Below are positions 8,228 to 20,573 of a stretch of DNA of 64,000 nt, piece after piece (position 1 is the stretch's first letter; each line of letters begins with the position of its first letter). A program made the position numbers and the translations under genes. Under the pieces are notes generated by a model that saw only the letters and a list, made by a program, of their open reading frames with translations, was not told the origin of the DNA and made no database searches. The DNA is from Pseudorasbora parva (Eukaryota; Chordata; Actinopteri; Cypriniformes; Gobionidae), in NCBI RefSeq assembly GCF_024679245.1, contig NC_090191.1, positions 565,001-629,000 on the forward strand. The letters are read 5' to 3'.

Positions 8228-10770
8228 GGCCATCCTTAAAAATATTTTGGTTTGTAACAGTAACAGTAACAGTAAAAAAAAAAAAAAAAAAAGGGTCGGT
8301 AGGTAGGTCAATATTTTTTTTCTTCAAATTTTAATGTAAAAAAAAAAGTAACTTTTTGGTGATGGTGATTACGTAGGTTTGAATTTAAACAAATTAGCAT
8401 ATTGTGACATCACTGACTGGGTCTTTAAGCCTTGCCCTCGGGCTCATAGGCTGATTGCAGGCTATATAGACCACAAACAAATTGAAATATTTGTCAAAAA
8501 CATGTTTATTGCATAAATTTCAGGTGCATTCTTTAAGAAAAGGGTCCAACCACAGCTCGCTGTCATTGACTCAAAGCTGTCAACCCTCCCTTTTTTTCCG
8601 GGTTTCTCACGTATTTTAGCTCTTTTCCCGCTGTCTTCCCGTTTTAGTATTTTCCCGTGATATGTTTCTTATTTTTACGCTCGATTGTGTTAAATCTGAA
8701 CACGCAGCTATCTGTGTCTCTGGAGTGGCTTGCACTTCTTGCCAGACCAGCGCATCTGGTGATATAGACTAGTGTATCTGAAGATCAAAAAGCTAAAAGT
8801 TAATTAAGTCGCTATAACCAACTCTTTACTGGTAAATATTACAGTAAACAAACATCGCAGACAATGGCAGACCATTTTTTTTCAGACGTTATTTTATTTT
8901 TGTAATATTATGTATTGTCTTTCAGTTTTTTTGAAGAGACACTGCCCCTCTTTCCTCCTTCTTGACAGCCTACATTTACAATAATAGCTTTGATGAACGT
9001 TAATGATGAGAGAGTTTTAATAATCGTGATTGTTTGGATTGTTTTTCCTGCCGTCGAGCCACAGCCGTTCACTAAATCAGTGTTTCCCAATCTTTTTTCA
9101 GTCATGGCACCCTTTGAAAATTTTTCTAATTTTGTGGCCCCCCCATACATACGTTACGCTAGGGGTGTAACGGTACAGATTGCTCACGGCTCGGTTTGTA
9201 TCATGGTTTTAGGTTCACGGTTTCAGTACGGTTTGGTATTTGCCATGCTCAGGGACAGAAAGAACTAATGTCAAATAAAAATAAAGAAAACAAGAACAAA
9301 AAACTTAAATACAAGCAGCAGCACAAATAAATACTATTGAGCAAAGATACTAATAAAATAAACAATGCTTTTCAGATTTTTCAGGTAGGTCTAACACAGC
9401 GAGTTAATTAGTTTTTAGGTAGGTCTAACATTAGTTATTAGGTAGAGAAATTGAATAAATTAATCAAATGTAAAATAACTGGGCATTTAACTGTTTAAAT
9501 TAAACATGAATCCTTATTAAACTTACAAAAGCTATTCAATCAAGAGCAGTGAGTGATGTCTTTATCTTTTGTTTGACAGACAGCAGTAAAGGCTACTGCC
9601 CCTTTAAAACCTAATACAGAGATATGCTCGTCTTTCTCAACTGAATACAGTTCACTTAAGGCATATTCAGACTGTCTGATGGATACTCATCAAGATCGAC
9701 ATGCTGACATACTTTTTGTGTGAGTTTGTCCGTTCAAACGCAAGACTTGAAAGAACTCAATATTTGCGTGCTGTGAGACGTGCGCGCGCTGCGCACAGAG
9801 ACAGATCTTCTCTCACTGCAGAGGGTTCTCATTCGCGTCTTCTGGCGAATATACCCGGGTGATGATGGTGAAAATGACTGGTCATACGGCAGCACTCGCA
9901 TGCATTGAACACAGTTTACAAAGATAGACCGTTTTGGCCACGTTCTTGTTTTATTATCGCTGTTGTAGTGTAACCTATCACTGAGGAGCCAGCACGTGTC
10001 TCCATCGACAGAACCATACATAAAGCATTATTTTCCAAGTTACAACCAGTGCCACGCGCTGAGCGTAGTCGAGCAAAACACACGCTACCCATAGCAACGC
10101 GTTAGGACAACGACATTTCAGACTGACAGGGACAAGATAAACGGCTTTTCCGCCATTTGTTACTGTTTTGTACACGTTGTTATATTAATTATAATTCAAA
10201 TTCTGTTTTATTGGCCACAATATAGTAATGATGATTGTTGAGAGGGGCACTTTTGATTAATTTTCAGAAAGGGCAGGGGCTCAAACCCCCAAAGCCCTCG
10301 CCTCTGCAGTGCACTTAACTGGTGTGTGTAACGTGTGTGTAGCGTGTCCATGGTCCTGACTCCTGTCACACAATGCGGTGAAATCTCCGACAGGGCTTTA
10401 ATAGTCTAACGTTACAGTGAATGAGAGAATGAGCCGAAACGAACCCACAGGCCGTAGTTTGACATCCGTTAACCATAGTGTAAACATAGATGACGTCACG
10501 GGTTTTTCTACAAAAGAAAGAACGTAGCCTTCGTTTGTATGTAGGCCTAGGCAATTTATATATTCATAATACTTACTAAAATATAATTCATATTATTTTA
10601 TTACTGTTGTATTAGTTGTTTGAAGAGTAAAAAAAGAAATTGGTCGGTCTTAAAGCAAATTTACAACCGGCAAGTCGGTCGGACTAAAAGGGAAAAAAAA
10701 TAAAAATTGAGTCGGCCCTAAATTGACAGGGTCGGTCGGCTTACGGCAAACAATATTTTTAAGGATGGCC
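8228..10770. mobile_element. DNA transposon, TTA target duplication (PIF/Harbinger-like)
   Basis: Ends are ggccatccttaaaaat (left) and atttttaaggatggcc (right), flanked by TTA at 8225-8227 and 10771-10773. A 3-bp TTA duplication suggests PIF/Harbinger-type integration. The same family occurs in the opposite orientation at 13924-15832, 34332-36213 and 47642-49550, where it is about 630 bp shorter because the segment matching roughly 8590-9245 is absent. That extra segment contains a separate dispersed motif (taggggtgtaacggtac at 9162). No transposase was recognised on either strand, so the element is probably non-autonomous. Confidence 0.65.
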
Positions 10771-10773
10771 TTA

Positions 10774-11994
10774 TGGGCCAAAACCTGAAGTGCCATTTTA
10801 ATTTATCTCACTGTCAGTGGTGTACATTTTGCTGGTATTATTACTTTATTACAGTACTTAAGTATTTTTGGGAGAATCTGTACTTTGTATTTTTTATAGT
10901 TTTTATTTTACTTTACTACATTTTTTTAACGAAATGTATCCTTTTAATCCAATACATTTACCCAAAGCATTTTGTTACTTAAGACAAAATAAAGTCGGGA
11001 GAACACAGACTGCAAGCAACCATGTGCAATAAAGTGCTGACACAGCCGTGGTCGATTTCATTTTCCAGGATGCTTCTGTTGCTATAGCGGCTGAGAAGGG
11101 TCTGCTGTCATTATACAGTACGAAAACAGCCTCAAGAGGCCAAATAAAAACTCTCCTCGTAAATAAAAACTGAAGCCTAGTAAAGTCTATTTTTTGTGTA
11201 TAGTCACAATAAAAACAAATTCTTGTGCTTTTTGCAAAATAAAGAAAACAAACATGATGCGCAATTTGCAGCTTCTCTGTAAATTATGTCTAATCTGATT
11301 CTCTTGAGAAAATCACCTGTAGCTTAGTGAAAACTTATCACACAACCATGAGACATATGTCTAAAGAAACATTAAAATATCAGGTTTTAAATAAGGTAAA
11401 CCAAATTGAAAACAAATATTATGTGTTTATGTAATCTGTTTGAAAAGAGAGAGATGTCAGTCGTTTGCAAGCCTCTTCATTATCTGGTAATGCGACCACC
11501 TTTACAGAGCGTGCGCTCTTTGAGATTCAAATACTGAGGCGATCCATGCGTCAACGCCCACATCAACTCAAACAAACTCTCTAAAAATGCTGTATCATGA
11601 ATGCCAGACAAATAATTTTTCAATGTCACCCTGTTAAGAAATACTACACACCAGCACACATACGATTTCAAGTGTGCTTGCCTATGGATTAAACACGTAC
11701 TACATGTGTGTGTGTCACTGTTTTAACAGAGTCATGTTTTTGAAGTTTACATTGAGATGATAATGGTATCGCTTTCAAAACTCCCTTTCAAAAACTTGCA
11801 CTTTGAAACCTTTGAAAACAGGTTCCCAGGTCACCAAAACGCAGTTTTAGTGTAAATGAACGGCCACAACACAAATAAGGTTTTCTTATTTCAGTTGAAA
11901 ACCATGTTGTGTAAGCAGCCCCTAGTTCAACCTTTATTTAACCAGGCAAGTTACTTAAGAACAGGTTCTTATTTTTAACAACAGCCTAAGATAA
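10774..11994. other. Non-coding, dispersed repeat fragments
   Basis: 10774-10985 carries a T-rich fish repeat (acttaagtatttttgggaga). 11770-11900 carries a repeat-like tract (caaaacgcagttttagtgta). A 63-codon minus-strand open frame at 11480-11671 shows no recognised domain. No gene is called. Confidence 0.4.
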
Positions 11995-12581
11995 TGTGTG
12001 ATGAGATTTCTCGTCGAGGTGAAAAGCTGTCTCGTGTCATACGGTCATGACGGATTGTGAGGGTGAAGTTAGGATAGAATATGCCACTGCTACGTTTACA
12101 TTGCGCCTCCACTCTATTTTTGCATTTTATAGAAATAAAAACAATTTAATTCCAGTGAATAACGGTCACTTCAATTCCATCAACTTATCCAACAAGAGCT
12201 GTTTGAGTCATACAGTGCGTAACACTGCCATTGATCACGTGATGAGAAGACCCGAGTGTGTTATGAGTGTGTGTTACGTGTCAGTGTATTGGTCGTATTG
12301 AGCATTTGTTACGAGTGTGTTACGAGTGTGTTACATGTTAGTGGACTGGACCGTGGAGGAGGATTCGTTGAGAAACAGAAGTTCAGACGATTGTCTTATT
12401 TTAAAATGCGCGTTCAGCACCACCGCTTCCTTTTCACAGAGTAATCATTTAAACGGGAGCGCAATATTATTTCAATAGTTACGGCTGTTTGAAAGCGGCT
12501 CCCTGAGGCATGAGAATTATTTCAATATGAAAGCTATCTAGTTTGAACCATCTCTTAGCTCTGTATCATGCTTGCTACCAC

Positions 12582-13275
12582 GCTTTTCCATTGCGTGGTA
12601 CGACTCGGTTCGGCACGGCTCGGCTCGGTTTTCCACTGCAGTTAGTACCTCTTTAAATTGTGTGGGATTAGAGAATGATCGCTGTAATTGTGCATTATAC
12701 TTCTCGGTATGGGGATGTTTTTAACTACAAGACGAAGTTTGTTTCAAAGGAGGCTGATAGCAGCAAAACAAAATATTGCTAAAATCAAGAGAGTCTTAGT
12801 CTAATAACAAAGCACAGATGGCAACATCACTTGATTTGCTTGATAGCGGACGAGGGTAAACTAATCTAATATTTAGCAATGTGTTTAGGGTCTCAATCTC
12901 TATATCACTGTCACAAAAGCATATAATGTTATTGACCATAGTAGCTGGTAGTGACGATTCTCTCTGAACAATCAGTGATCTGCAGTGTTTACATGTCACT
13001 TTTTAGTAACGGTACGGCACGCTTGAAATCTCAACTGAGACGGTACTATTTAATTGAACCAAACCGAACTGTGCCATGCAGTGAAAATGCGCCAAAGCGA
13101 GCCGTACCAAAATATACCGAACTGTACCATGCAGTGGAAATGCACCAAAGCTAGCCGTACCGAACTATACCATACAGTGGAAATGCACCAAAGCTAGCCG
13201 TACCGAACTATACCATACAGTGGAAATGCACCAAAGCTAGCCGTACCAAACTATACCATGCAGTGGAAAAGTGCC
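12582..13275. mobile_element. DNA transposon with gcttttccattgcgtggta ends
   Basis: The left end (gcttttccattgcgtggta) is an imperfect reverse complement of the right end (accatgcagtggaaaagtgc). Both carry the strings of ctcggt/gccgtacc typical of a widespread fish repeat. The interior at 12660-12990 is non-coding. Nested inside the element at 11995-13606. Confidence 0.5.
13088..13275. repeat. 43-bp tandem repeat in the transposon end
   Basis: The subterminal motif tgcaccaaagctagccgtac recurs at 13141, 13184 and 13227 with a 43-bp period. A diverged copy at 13088 is spaced 53 bp from the next. The terminal-repeat sequence has been amplified in place. Confidence 0.75.
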
Positions 13276-13923
13276 AATACAGAAAAAAAAAAATGCCAGT
13301 CAGTTGAGTTTGTGCAAAACCTTTACAGTGCTTGTTGTCTTTTACTGCATGCATATGATAATTCTACTTAGAAAGTAGAACTGAAATGACATTCATTATA
13401 AGATGATGAGTTAAAACATTTCAAATGCATCTGCAAACTATTTTCTTGTCATGTATTTCATCATTGAGGATTTCTTAAAAATATTATGTAAACATCTACA
13501 TAATATGTAAACATCCTGTAAGATCTTGTCTAATCTTGTTCTCGTGAACCCAATCTCGTGTCTTGTCTCGTCTCGAGAGATAAGGGCCTCATTACACCCC
13601 TAATAATAACTAATTTTACAGTGGAAATGAGCACTATATAAATGAAGATGACTTGACTGCAGCATGTTCTAATTGAGATCCAATGGCACAGATTTCAGAC
13701 TATGGAAAGCCTTATTTTCTTGTTACTTCACGTAAACCTCACTTCAGACCAAGCCGACATCAGTCCGCTTCAGCTATGTGTCTGCATCAGGTCAGTAATT
13801 AGTTGGCATGTTTTATATATTCTTTCTATGTGAGTAGTGTATCAAATTATGATTTCAAACAATGAAAGTCACATAACTTGTAATATTCTAAACCATCAGT
13901 CTGTGGTAATAAATACTACATTA

Positions 13924-15832
13924 GGTCATCCTTAACAATATTGTTGTTTACCGTAATCCGACCGACCCTGTCAATTTAGGGCCGACTCAATTTTTTTTTT
14001 TCCCTTTTAGTCCGACCAACTTGCCGGTTGTAAATTTGCTTTAAGACCGACCAATTTCTTTTTTTACTCTTCAAACAACAAATACAAAAGTATTACGAAT
14101 ACAAAAATAAAAACGAATACAAAAATAATATGAAATATATTTTAGGAAGTATTATAAATATATAAATTGCCTAGGCCTACATACAAACGAAGGCTACGTT
14201 CTTTCTTTTATAGAAAAACCCGTGACGTCATCTATGTTTACACTATGGTTAACGGATGTCAAACTACGGCCTGTGGGTTCGTTTCGGCTCATTCTCTCAT
14301 TCACTGTAACGTTAGACTATTAAAGCCCTGTCGGAGATTTCACCGCATTGTGTGACAGGAGTCAGGACCATGGACACGCTACACACACGTTACACACACC
14401 AGTTAAGTGCACTGCAGAGGCGAGGGCTTTGGGGGTTTGAGCCCCTGCCCTTTCTGAAAATTAATCAAAAGTGCCCCTCTCAACAATCATCATTACTATA
14501 TTGTGGCCAATGAAACAGAATTGGAACTGTAACAAATGGCGGAAAAGCCGTTTCTTTTTTATTAAGTTTACTAAGCCGTATCTGTCAGTCTGAAATGTCG
14601 TTGTCATAACGCTTTGCTATGGGTAGCGTGTGTTTTGCTCGACTGCGCGTGGTGGGAGCGGCGGCACTGGTTGTAACTTGAAAAATAATGCTTTATGTAT
14701 GGTTCTGTTGATGGAGACACGTGCTGGCTCCTCAGTGATAGGCTACACTACAACAGCGATAATAAAAGAAGAACGTGGGCAAAACGGTCTATCTTTGTAA
14801 ACTGTGTTCAATGCATGCGAGTGCTGCCGTATGACCAGTCATTTTCACCATCATCACCCGGGTATATTCGCCAGAAGACGCGAATGAGAACTCTCTGCAG
14901 TGAGAGAAGATCTGTCTCTGCGCTCGTCCAAAAACGCGCACACTTCTCACAGCGCGCAAATACTGAGTTCTTCAAGTCTTGCGCTTGAATGAACAAACTC
15001 ACACAAAAAGTATGTCAGCATGTCGATCTTGATGAGTATCCAAGCAGCCATAGTCTGTATATGCCTTAAGAGGACTGTCTATAGTCGAGAAAGACGATGC
15101 ATAACCCTGTATTAGGTTTTAAAGGGGCAGTAGCCTTTACTGCCGTCTGTTTAATGTCAAACAAAAGATAAGGACATCACTCACTGCTCTTGATTGAATA
15201 GCTTTTTTAAGTTTAAAAAGGATTCATTTTAATTTAAACAGTTAAATGTGCAGTTAGTTTACATTTAATCAATTTATTCAATTTCTATACCTAAAAACTA
15301 ATTAACTCGCTGTGTTAGACCTACCTGAAAAATCTGAAAAGCATTCTTTATTTTATTAGTATCTTTGCTCAATAGTATTTATTTGTGCTGCTGCTTGTAT
15401 TTTAGTTTTTTTGTTCTTATTTTCTTTATTTTTATTTGACAGTAGTTCTGTCCCTGAGCATGGGACTGGGAGGGTAAAAAAGTGAGGGTTGACAGCTTTG
15501 AGTCAATGACAGCGAGCTGTGGTTGGACCCTTTTCTTAAAGAATGCACCTGAAATTTGTGCAATAAACATGTTTTTGACAAATATTTCAATTTGTTTGTG
15601 GTCTATATAGCCTGCAATTAGCCTATGAGCCCGAGGGCAAGGCTTGTAGACCCAGTCAGTGATGTCACAATATGCTAATTTGTTTAAATTCAAACCTACG
15701 TAATCACCATCACCAAAAAGTTACTTTTTTTTTACATTAAAATTTGAAAAATAAAATAAATAAAAAAATAGATCTACCTACCTACTTTTTTTTTTTTTTA
15801 CTGCAAACCAAAAAAAAAATTTAAGGATGGCC
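13924..15832. mobile_element. TTA-type DNA transposon, unit 1 copy
   Basis: Same family as 8228-10770 in inverse orientation: left end ggtcatccttaacaat, right end tttaaggatggcc, TTA at 13921-13923 and 15833-15835. A 62-codon open frame at 14167-14355 is kept in all copies only because the copies are young; it has no recognised domain. No transposase was found. Confidence 0.65.
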
Positions 15833-15835
15833 TTA

Positions 15836-16468
15836 AGGCAAGTCTAAGGTAGCATTCCATGCATTTATCATATTAGTCTGTCAATCAACATTAGAGTGCC
15901 ACTGTCAGGCAGAATAATGCAAGGACATTATAATTCTGCCACAAGTGTGTCTGATGTGTTCAGCGATTAGGCTATAAAGCATCATAAACTAGCGCAAAGA
16001 CCCAGAATCTGTCCTACCTAAATTTATGGCCAGGAGCCGCTACTGTACTGTGCATTGTACTTATTTGATGTTTGAGTGTTTTGATTTGTTATTGTTGGGT
16101 CTTGTTTCTCCCCATTCCATACCACTGATGTGGGATTGTTCACCTTTACATTGATTTCCGTATTGTCAAATAAACACCATTCACTTCTCATCTCTGCGCT
16201 AGGGTCTAATAATTTCCAGTGACTTCCTGACACCATGGAACTTTTATTAATTATATAAAGAATATTTTAGAGAAGATGTTTGGATGATTACTTGTTTTAA
16301 AAAATATATTATAGGTGACCCAAACTAACAGCTCTTGCAGAGATGAGTTTGTGAAGCAGCATTTACTGCAGACTGAGCCACTCTTAGGTGTAAAATTCTT
16401 GCGTGTAAATGAACACAGTTTCGCGCTTTACTCTGAAACATGCATCTCATCAGTTAATCTATATTTAC
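15836..16468. other. Non-coding DNA beside LRR exon
   Basis: Relative to the minus-strand NLR gene this is intron downstream of the LRR exon. A 70-codon minus-strand frame at 16024-16236 has no recognised domain and is treated as chance or repeat-derived. The same sequence flanks the exon in units 2 and 3. Confidence 0.4.
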
Positions 16469-16642
16469 CTCAGTATCTGCAGCTGACAGTTTGGGCTCTT
16501 CAGTCCATCAGAGAGCTGCTTCACTCCAGAATCCTGCAGGTCATTGTTACTCAGGTCCAGCTCTGTCAGGACAGAGTTTGAGGATTGTAGAGCTGAAGAC
16601 AAACTCTCACAGGACAGAGCAGTGAGATTACAGCACTGCAGC
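16469..16642 (-). CDS. NLR LRR exon, unit 1 copy (174 bp)
   Basis: Encodes one LRR exon module: [18 protein letters not shown], then [17 protein letters not shown] and LQILR. It is exactly 174 bp. The acceptor is tttacacag and the donor gag/gtaaat. The phase is the same as in the exon at 7864-8037: its two spare bases (AG) plus the next exon's first base (A) give Arg, so QILR-LSGC would be read straight through. It is about 8.4 kb upstream of that exon in transcription order. Copies lie at 36850-37023 and 50184-50357. Whether all are spliced into one mRNA cannot be seen from sequence. Confidence 0.8.
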
Positions 16643-19600
16643 CTGTGTAAAGAACAAAACAAAAAGCCATATTAATGGGTTAATCAAGTAGAGTTCTACT
16701 TGAGTAATCTAGAGCACATATTATAACCAGGCCTGTTACATGTCATTTTCTTTCATACTGCTCGGTGTGCTATAGTGCATTCGTTATAGTTAGAAGGACC
16801 ATCATACGTCACGATGCACCACAACGTCCAATAGGAAAATTCGACTGCAATATCCACCGTTCAACCTTAAGAGGGCAGCACTAAGACGTTTTTACAGCAC
16901 ATATTATAGAACACTTTATACCCAAATGTCAAAACATTTACTCGAATCAATAAAGAGCATTAATAAAGCCCCAGTCTTGCAGATCATTAACTAAAAAAAG
17001 TTGGCTAAGGGTTTTGTGGCGAAGGGGGCGTGGTTCTGCGAGGTCTGCAGTGGGAGAGAGAGCTGAGAGCGGAACAGCAGGTAAGTAGGTCAAGCACAGA
17101 TGACGAACACCTGTTTCTGATTGCAGTAATTGGCAGGGAGAGAGCGCATTTAAGCCGCGGCCGGGAGAGAGAGTTGGCCTGGGACTTTGCATGCACAGCA
17201 GAAAAACAGAGACAGACACAGAGAGTCTGATTGAGAAGGAGCGATCCATATCATGGAGAAACTGAGTTATCACACACACACGTGTTTTTTTTGTTTTGAA
17301 AAGACTGAATAAAGAAAGCGAGTCCCAGTCAAAGTCCCAGACGTCACTAACACAGTCATTTGGGTGGTAGCTGTTATTTTCTGTAGTTTCAGTCTCAAAA
17401 GTAACAAAAGCCAACAGAAACATTTATACTCCAGTAAAGCTGAAATATACTTAAGAACAGGAACAAAGTATTTCTACATTGTCAGTAAACACCAGAGGTC
17501 GAAACTTGAAGTGACATTTTTAATTGATCTCACTGTCATTTCATCTTTTTGTGGTAAATTATCATTATCCGGAAGAAATAAATATTCCCCTTCAAAAAAT
17601 GTCACATTATATCTTGTACTTAAATGAAAACTAAATAATGGATTTGATCCCACACAGACAACAGTGGTGCAATGCTTCCCCTGAAATCTTAGAAAGAATA
17701 TAAATCGAACATGTCAAAATGTCAAACTTTGTTACTAAAATAAAATAGGAAGCTGCTTGCAGATTCTCACAATTGACTACACTATTGTGTCACAATTGGC
17801 ACTACACTGAAATCCTCACTTCCAGGTCAAGAAGTTGTCAATCAAAATCTTACTAGCTAATGAGAATCATTTTTTAGCTTGCCTCGCACACACAAGGGAT
17901 TTGAGCCAGAATGGCACAGATTTATTTTTCCAGTTTCAGAGTTTTTTCGTTAGTGTTTAATTCATATTTGTATTAGTTTATTGAAAAGTTACATTCAAAA
18001 CATTTGGCACAAATCTAATTCCATATTAGTTAAGTATGGCCAATCTGAGTGCAGAGATTGCATCCACATAGCCTGTGCAGAGAACAAAACAAAGGTAGGG
18101 TTTATAATATGGGGCCTGATGTATAAACATTGCATACACACAAAATGTATCAGGATTTATAAAAAATAAACTAGGCGTAAATCTGTGCGCACCGTATGGA
18201 CACTCTAGACCAGGGGTCTCCAAACTCAGTCCTGGAGGGCTGCTGTCATTGTTAGGACCTTGTAAAGCTGGGCATACACAGATTTTTGTCCGATTTCGAG
18301 CCAAATTCTGATTAATGCAGCTCTTTTTTAGATTGGGGCAATTTTCCGCTTTGTCGTGCATTGTTTGTCGTGAGGTGTTTGGGCAGTGTACGGGGGAAAG
18401 AAGAGGCAACAAACCTATCCTTATCTGCAATCGGATGAATTTCTGGCATGTCAGGGTATCAGAAGTTAAACCATTTCATTTTTAATGCAGCAAGAAAGAA
18501 AACAAAAAGAGGCAGATCTTTATGTTCTGTAGGAAGCTATCAAACTTGCAGCAATTTAGCAAACAATTGCATTCCTCCAGTTCGTGTTGAAAAATGGGTA
18601 ATCCAAGTCTTCCAAACCACAGTGTAGCCTATCCAGTCAGTGCCTCTTTTATTATTTCAGCTACTTGATTGTTAATTTACTTGTTTCACTTCATTTACTA
18701 ATTTATCTAACATTAAATTAATGTTATTTTCATGGGAAATGTGAATCGTTGTCCATCATTTGACAATTGGTGATGTCACATTGCAATATTGAAATTAATT
18801 TTTCCGTTTTAAATCATGAAGGCGAGTCAGTGGATTCACTACAGAAAGTGAAAGTAAAATCTGACAAGCTTTCGGCATATATTCTCAGAGAGAGAGAGAG
18901 AGAGAGATAAACTACTCCAGCATATGCTAAAAATGTTAAACTGTCTGTATTTATTATCTTTTATTTATATTTCTTATAATATTTCGACCTAGGCCTATTT
19001 TGTGTTTAACAAGTTGTTTTTGAAATAAAGCTGTGTAGGAATATGTATATTCCAGCACAACAAAGCATCCCCTCTCCGAAACCTGAACCGATCATAAAAC
19101 CAATCAAGGATACGCCAACTGGCCCAAAGACAACATCTCTCCCCCTTTATCTGCGTTATCTCAAAACCAGCACAAGGACAAGATGAGTCACATGACGTTT
19201 ATTGCCGACAGGCATACATTCAAATTGTTATCAGGACACAGAGCCGCTAAGAGCTTTTCGAAGGCTCGAAATCAACCCTGACACCATCCAGGACACCCCC
19301 CCCCCTTTTCTTGACCCGTGCATTCCAAAGGCTCTTTGAACATCACACAAAGACCTCACACCAATGCAGACATGAGGAGTTGACTTAAACCAAAGATTCA
19401 ATAACATGAATTAATCCACCCAATTTAAACATATACCAAGGTGTATATTTATTATGTATATTTTCCTGTGACTTAAAGTTTCACTGTATGCGAGACATGT
19501 ATTACATATGAATCTTTACTATCTCCTACTCCCATCATGGGAATAGCAAGCTGTTTGATGTCTATGTGATGGATAAATGATTCTCGTCATTTTGATGCAA

Positions 19601-19711
19601 GGTAAATTTGTGTAAAATGTGATCACAATAGTAAAGTTGGGTCCTTAAAAGTGTATAATCAGACATTACACTAGTGATATGCATGAACAGGAAATGTGTG
19701 CCCCCCCCCCC
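16643..19711. other. Non-coding sequence of unit 1, several repeat fragments
   Basis: 17015-17353 is a GA/GC-rich block starting tgtggcgaagggggcgtgg and ending near ctaacaca, with a TATA-like atttaag and an aataaag. It resembles a solo LTR, but the 5-bp flanks do not match. 18210-18260 carries a common fish repeat (ggggtctccaaactcagtcc). An (AG)n run lies at about 18888-18908, and a C-run at about 19300. 19020-19700 may include the 5' UTR of the L2 element, whose 5' end I could not place. Several minus-strand frames here (17005-17196, 16947-17423, 18026-18430) show no domain. Confidence 0.4.
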
Positions 19712-20573
19712 ATGTCTTCTTCTCCTGTCATTGTCACTTGCACTGCATGCTACATGTTTAGCATATCTATCTCCGTTGGCAAACAGGGCTTCACATGTGA
19801 TTAATGTAAGGAATTAATCAGGCTGACGGAGATTTCAGATTTAGAGACACGCATCCAAGCTTTATGTGAGAGTAGTGAGAATGTAACAGCTTTAGATACT
19901 GCTTTGGATGCGACTAGCTTAGTGAACACTCATTGTTTGGTTCCGGCTGAGGCCGCGCAGCAGGGCTGGGTGACGATGGGAAAGCATAGTCGCGGATCAA
20001 AAAACCACTCTTCCGTTCCGATTAGAACATCAAACAGGTTCTCCCCACACAGTGACGCACCCACCGAGGATCCTGTTGAAAGTGCCCTAGTTATTGGCGA
20101 TTCAATTACACGGAATGTGAAAATAGAGACACCAGCCACCATAGTCACATGTTTATCGGGAGCCAGAGCGCCTGACATCAAAGCAAATTTAAAAGTGCTG
20201 GCTTAAGCTAATCGTAAATTCTCTAAGATTATTATTGATGTATTCGAACACTAATGATGTTCGACTTCGCCAGTCGGAGATCACCAAAATTAACATTAAA
20301 GAGGTGTGTAAACTCGCAAGTACGATGTCAAAGGCCGTATTTTTCTCTGGTCCTCTCCCTGCGAAAAGGAGTGATGAAATAGTTAGCAGATTATCATCAC
20401 TCAATGGCTGGTTGTCTAAGTGGTGTCTGCAAAATAACATAGGTTTCATAGACAATTGGAAAAGTTTTTGGGGCAGACCTGACCTGTTGAAGATAGACGG
20501 CATTCATCCCTCCTGGGCTGGTGCTGCTCTTCTCTCTAGTAATTTGGCACATAGTCTTAAAGCTAAACCTTGA
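19712..20573 (+). pseudogene. L2 LINE ORF1 (esterase-like), unit 1 copy, broken
   Basis: Reading across frames gives a zinc-binding start (C-x2-C, then FTCD*C), a short helical region ([12 protein letters not shown]) and an SGNH-hydrolase-like domain with GDSITRN (catalytic Ser block), an N/GTND-like block and DGIHPS (Asp-His block). Such esterase domains occur in ORF1 of CR1/L2-type LINEs. Lesions: a TAA in the zinc motif (unit 1 only), a TAA after LKVLA at about 20205, and a frameshift at about 20240. The last two are shared by all three units, so ORF1 was dead before the triplication. Confidence 0.75.

Larger units (their letters stand above)
11995..13606. mobile_element. Probable DNA transposon with tctcgtc-rich ends
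   Basis: The left part (gtgatgagatttctcgtcga, from about 12008) resembles the reverse complement of the right end (ctcgtctcgagagataaggg to cattacaccccta, 13550-13606). Another element (12582-13275) is inserted in it. The left breakpoint of the segmental triplication (13413) lies inside this element, so units 2 and 3 contain only its last 190 bp or so. The superfamily is not determined. Confidence 0.4.

Noticed and set aside
14167..14355. 62-codon frame MPRPTYKRRLRS, conserved in four places
   Set aside because: Its conservation equals that of the surrounding duplicated transposon and no domain is recognised. Also seen at 34548, 47885 and, inverted, at 10366.
16024..16236. 70-codon minus-strand frame next to the LRR exon
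   Set aside because: No domain and no suitable splice sites in the NLR phase; it looks like dispersed repeat sequence.
17015..17353. Solo LTR of a retroelement
   Set aside because: It has tg...ca-like ends, a TATA-like motif and aataaag, but no matching target duplication was found; kept only as a remark.
16947..17423. 158-codon minus-strand frame, repeated in units 2 and 3
   Set aside because: It covers a solo-LTR-like or repeat block, and its conservation is explained by the triplication. A version at 51196 runs into unrelated MITE sequence.
18026..18430. 134-codon minus-strand frame
   Set aside because: It reads through a common fish repeat (tccaaactcagtcctggagg) and shows no domain.
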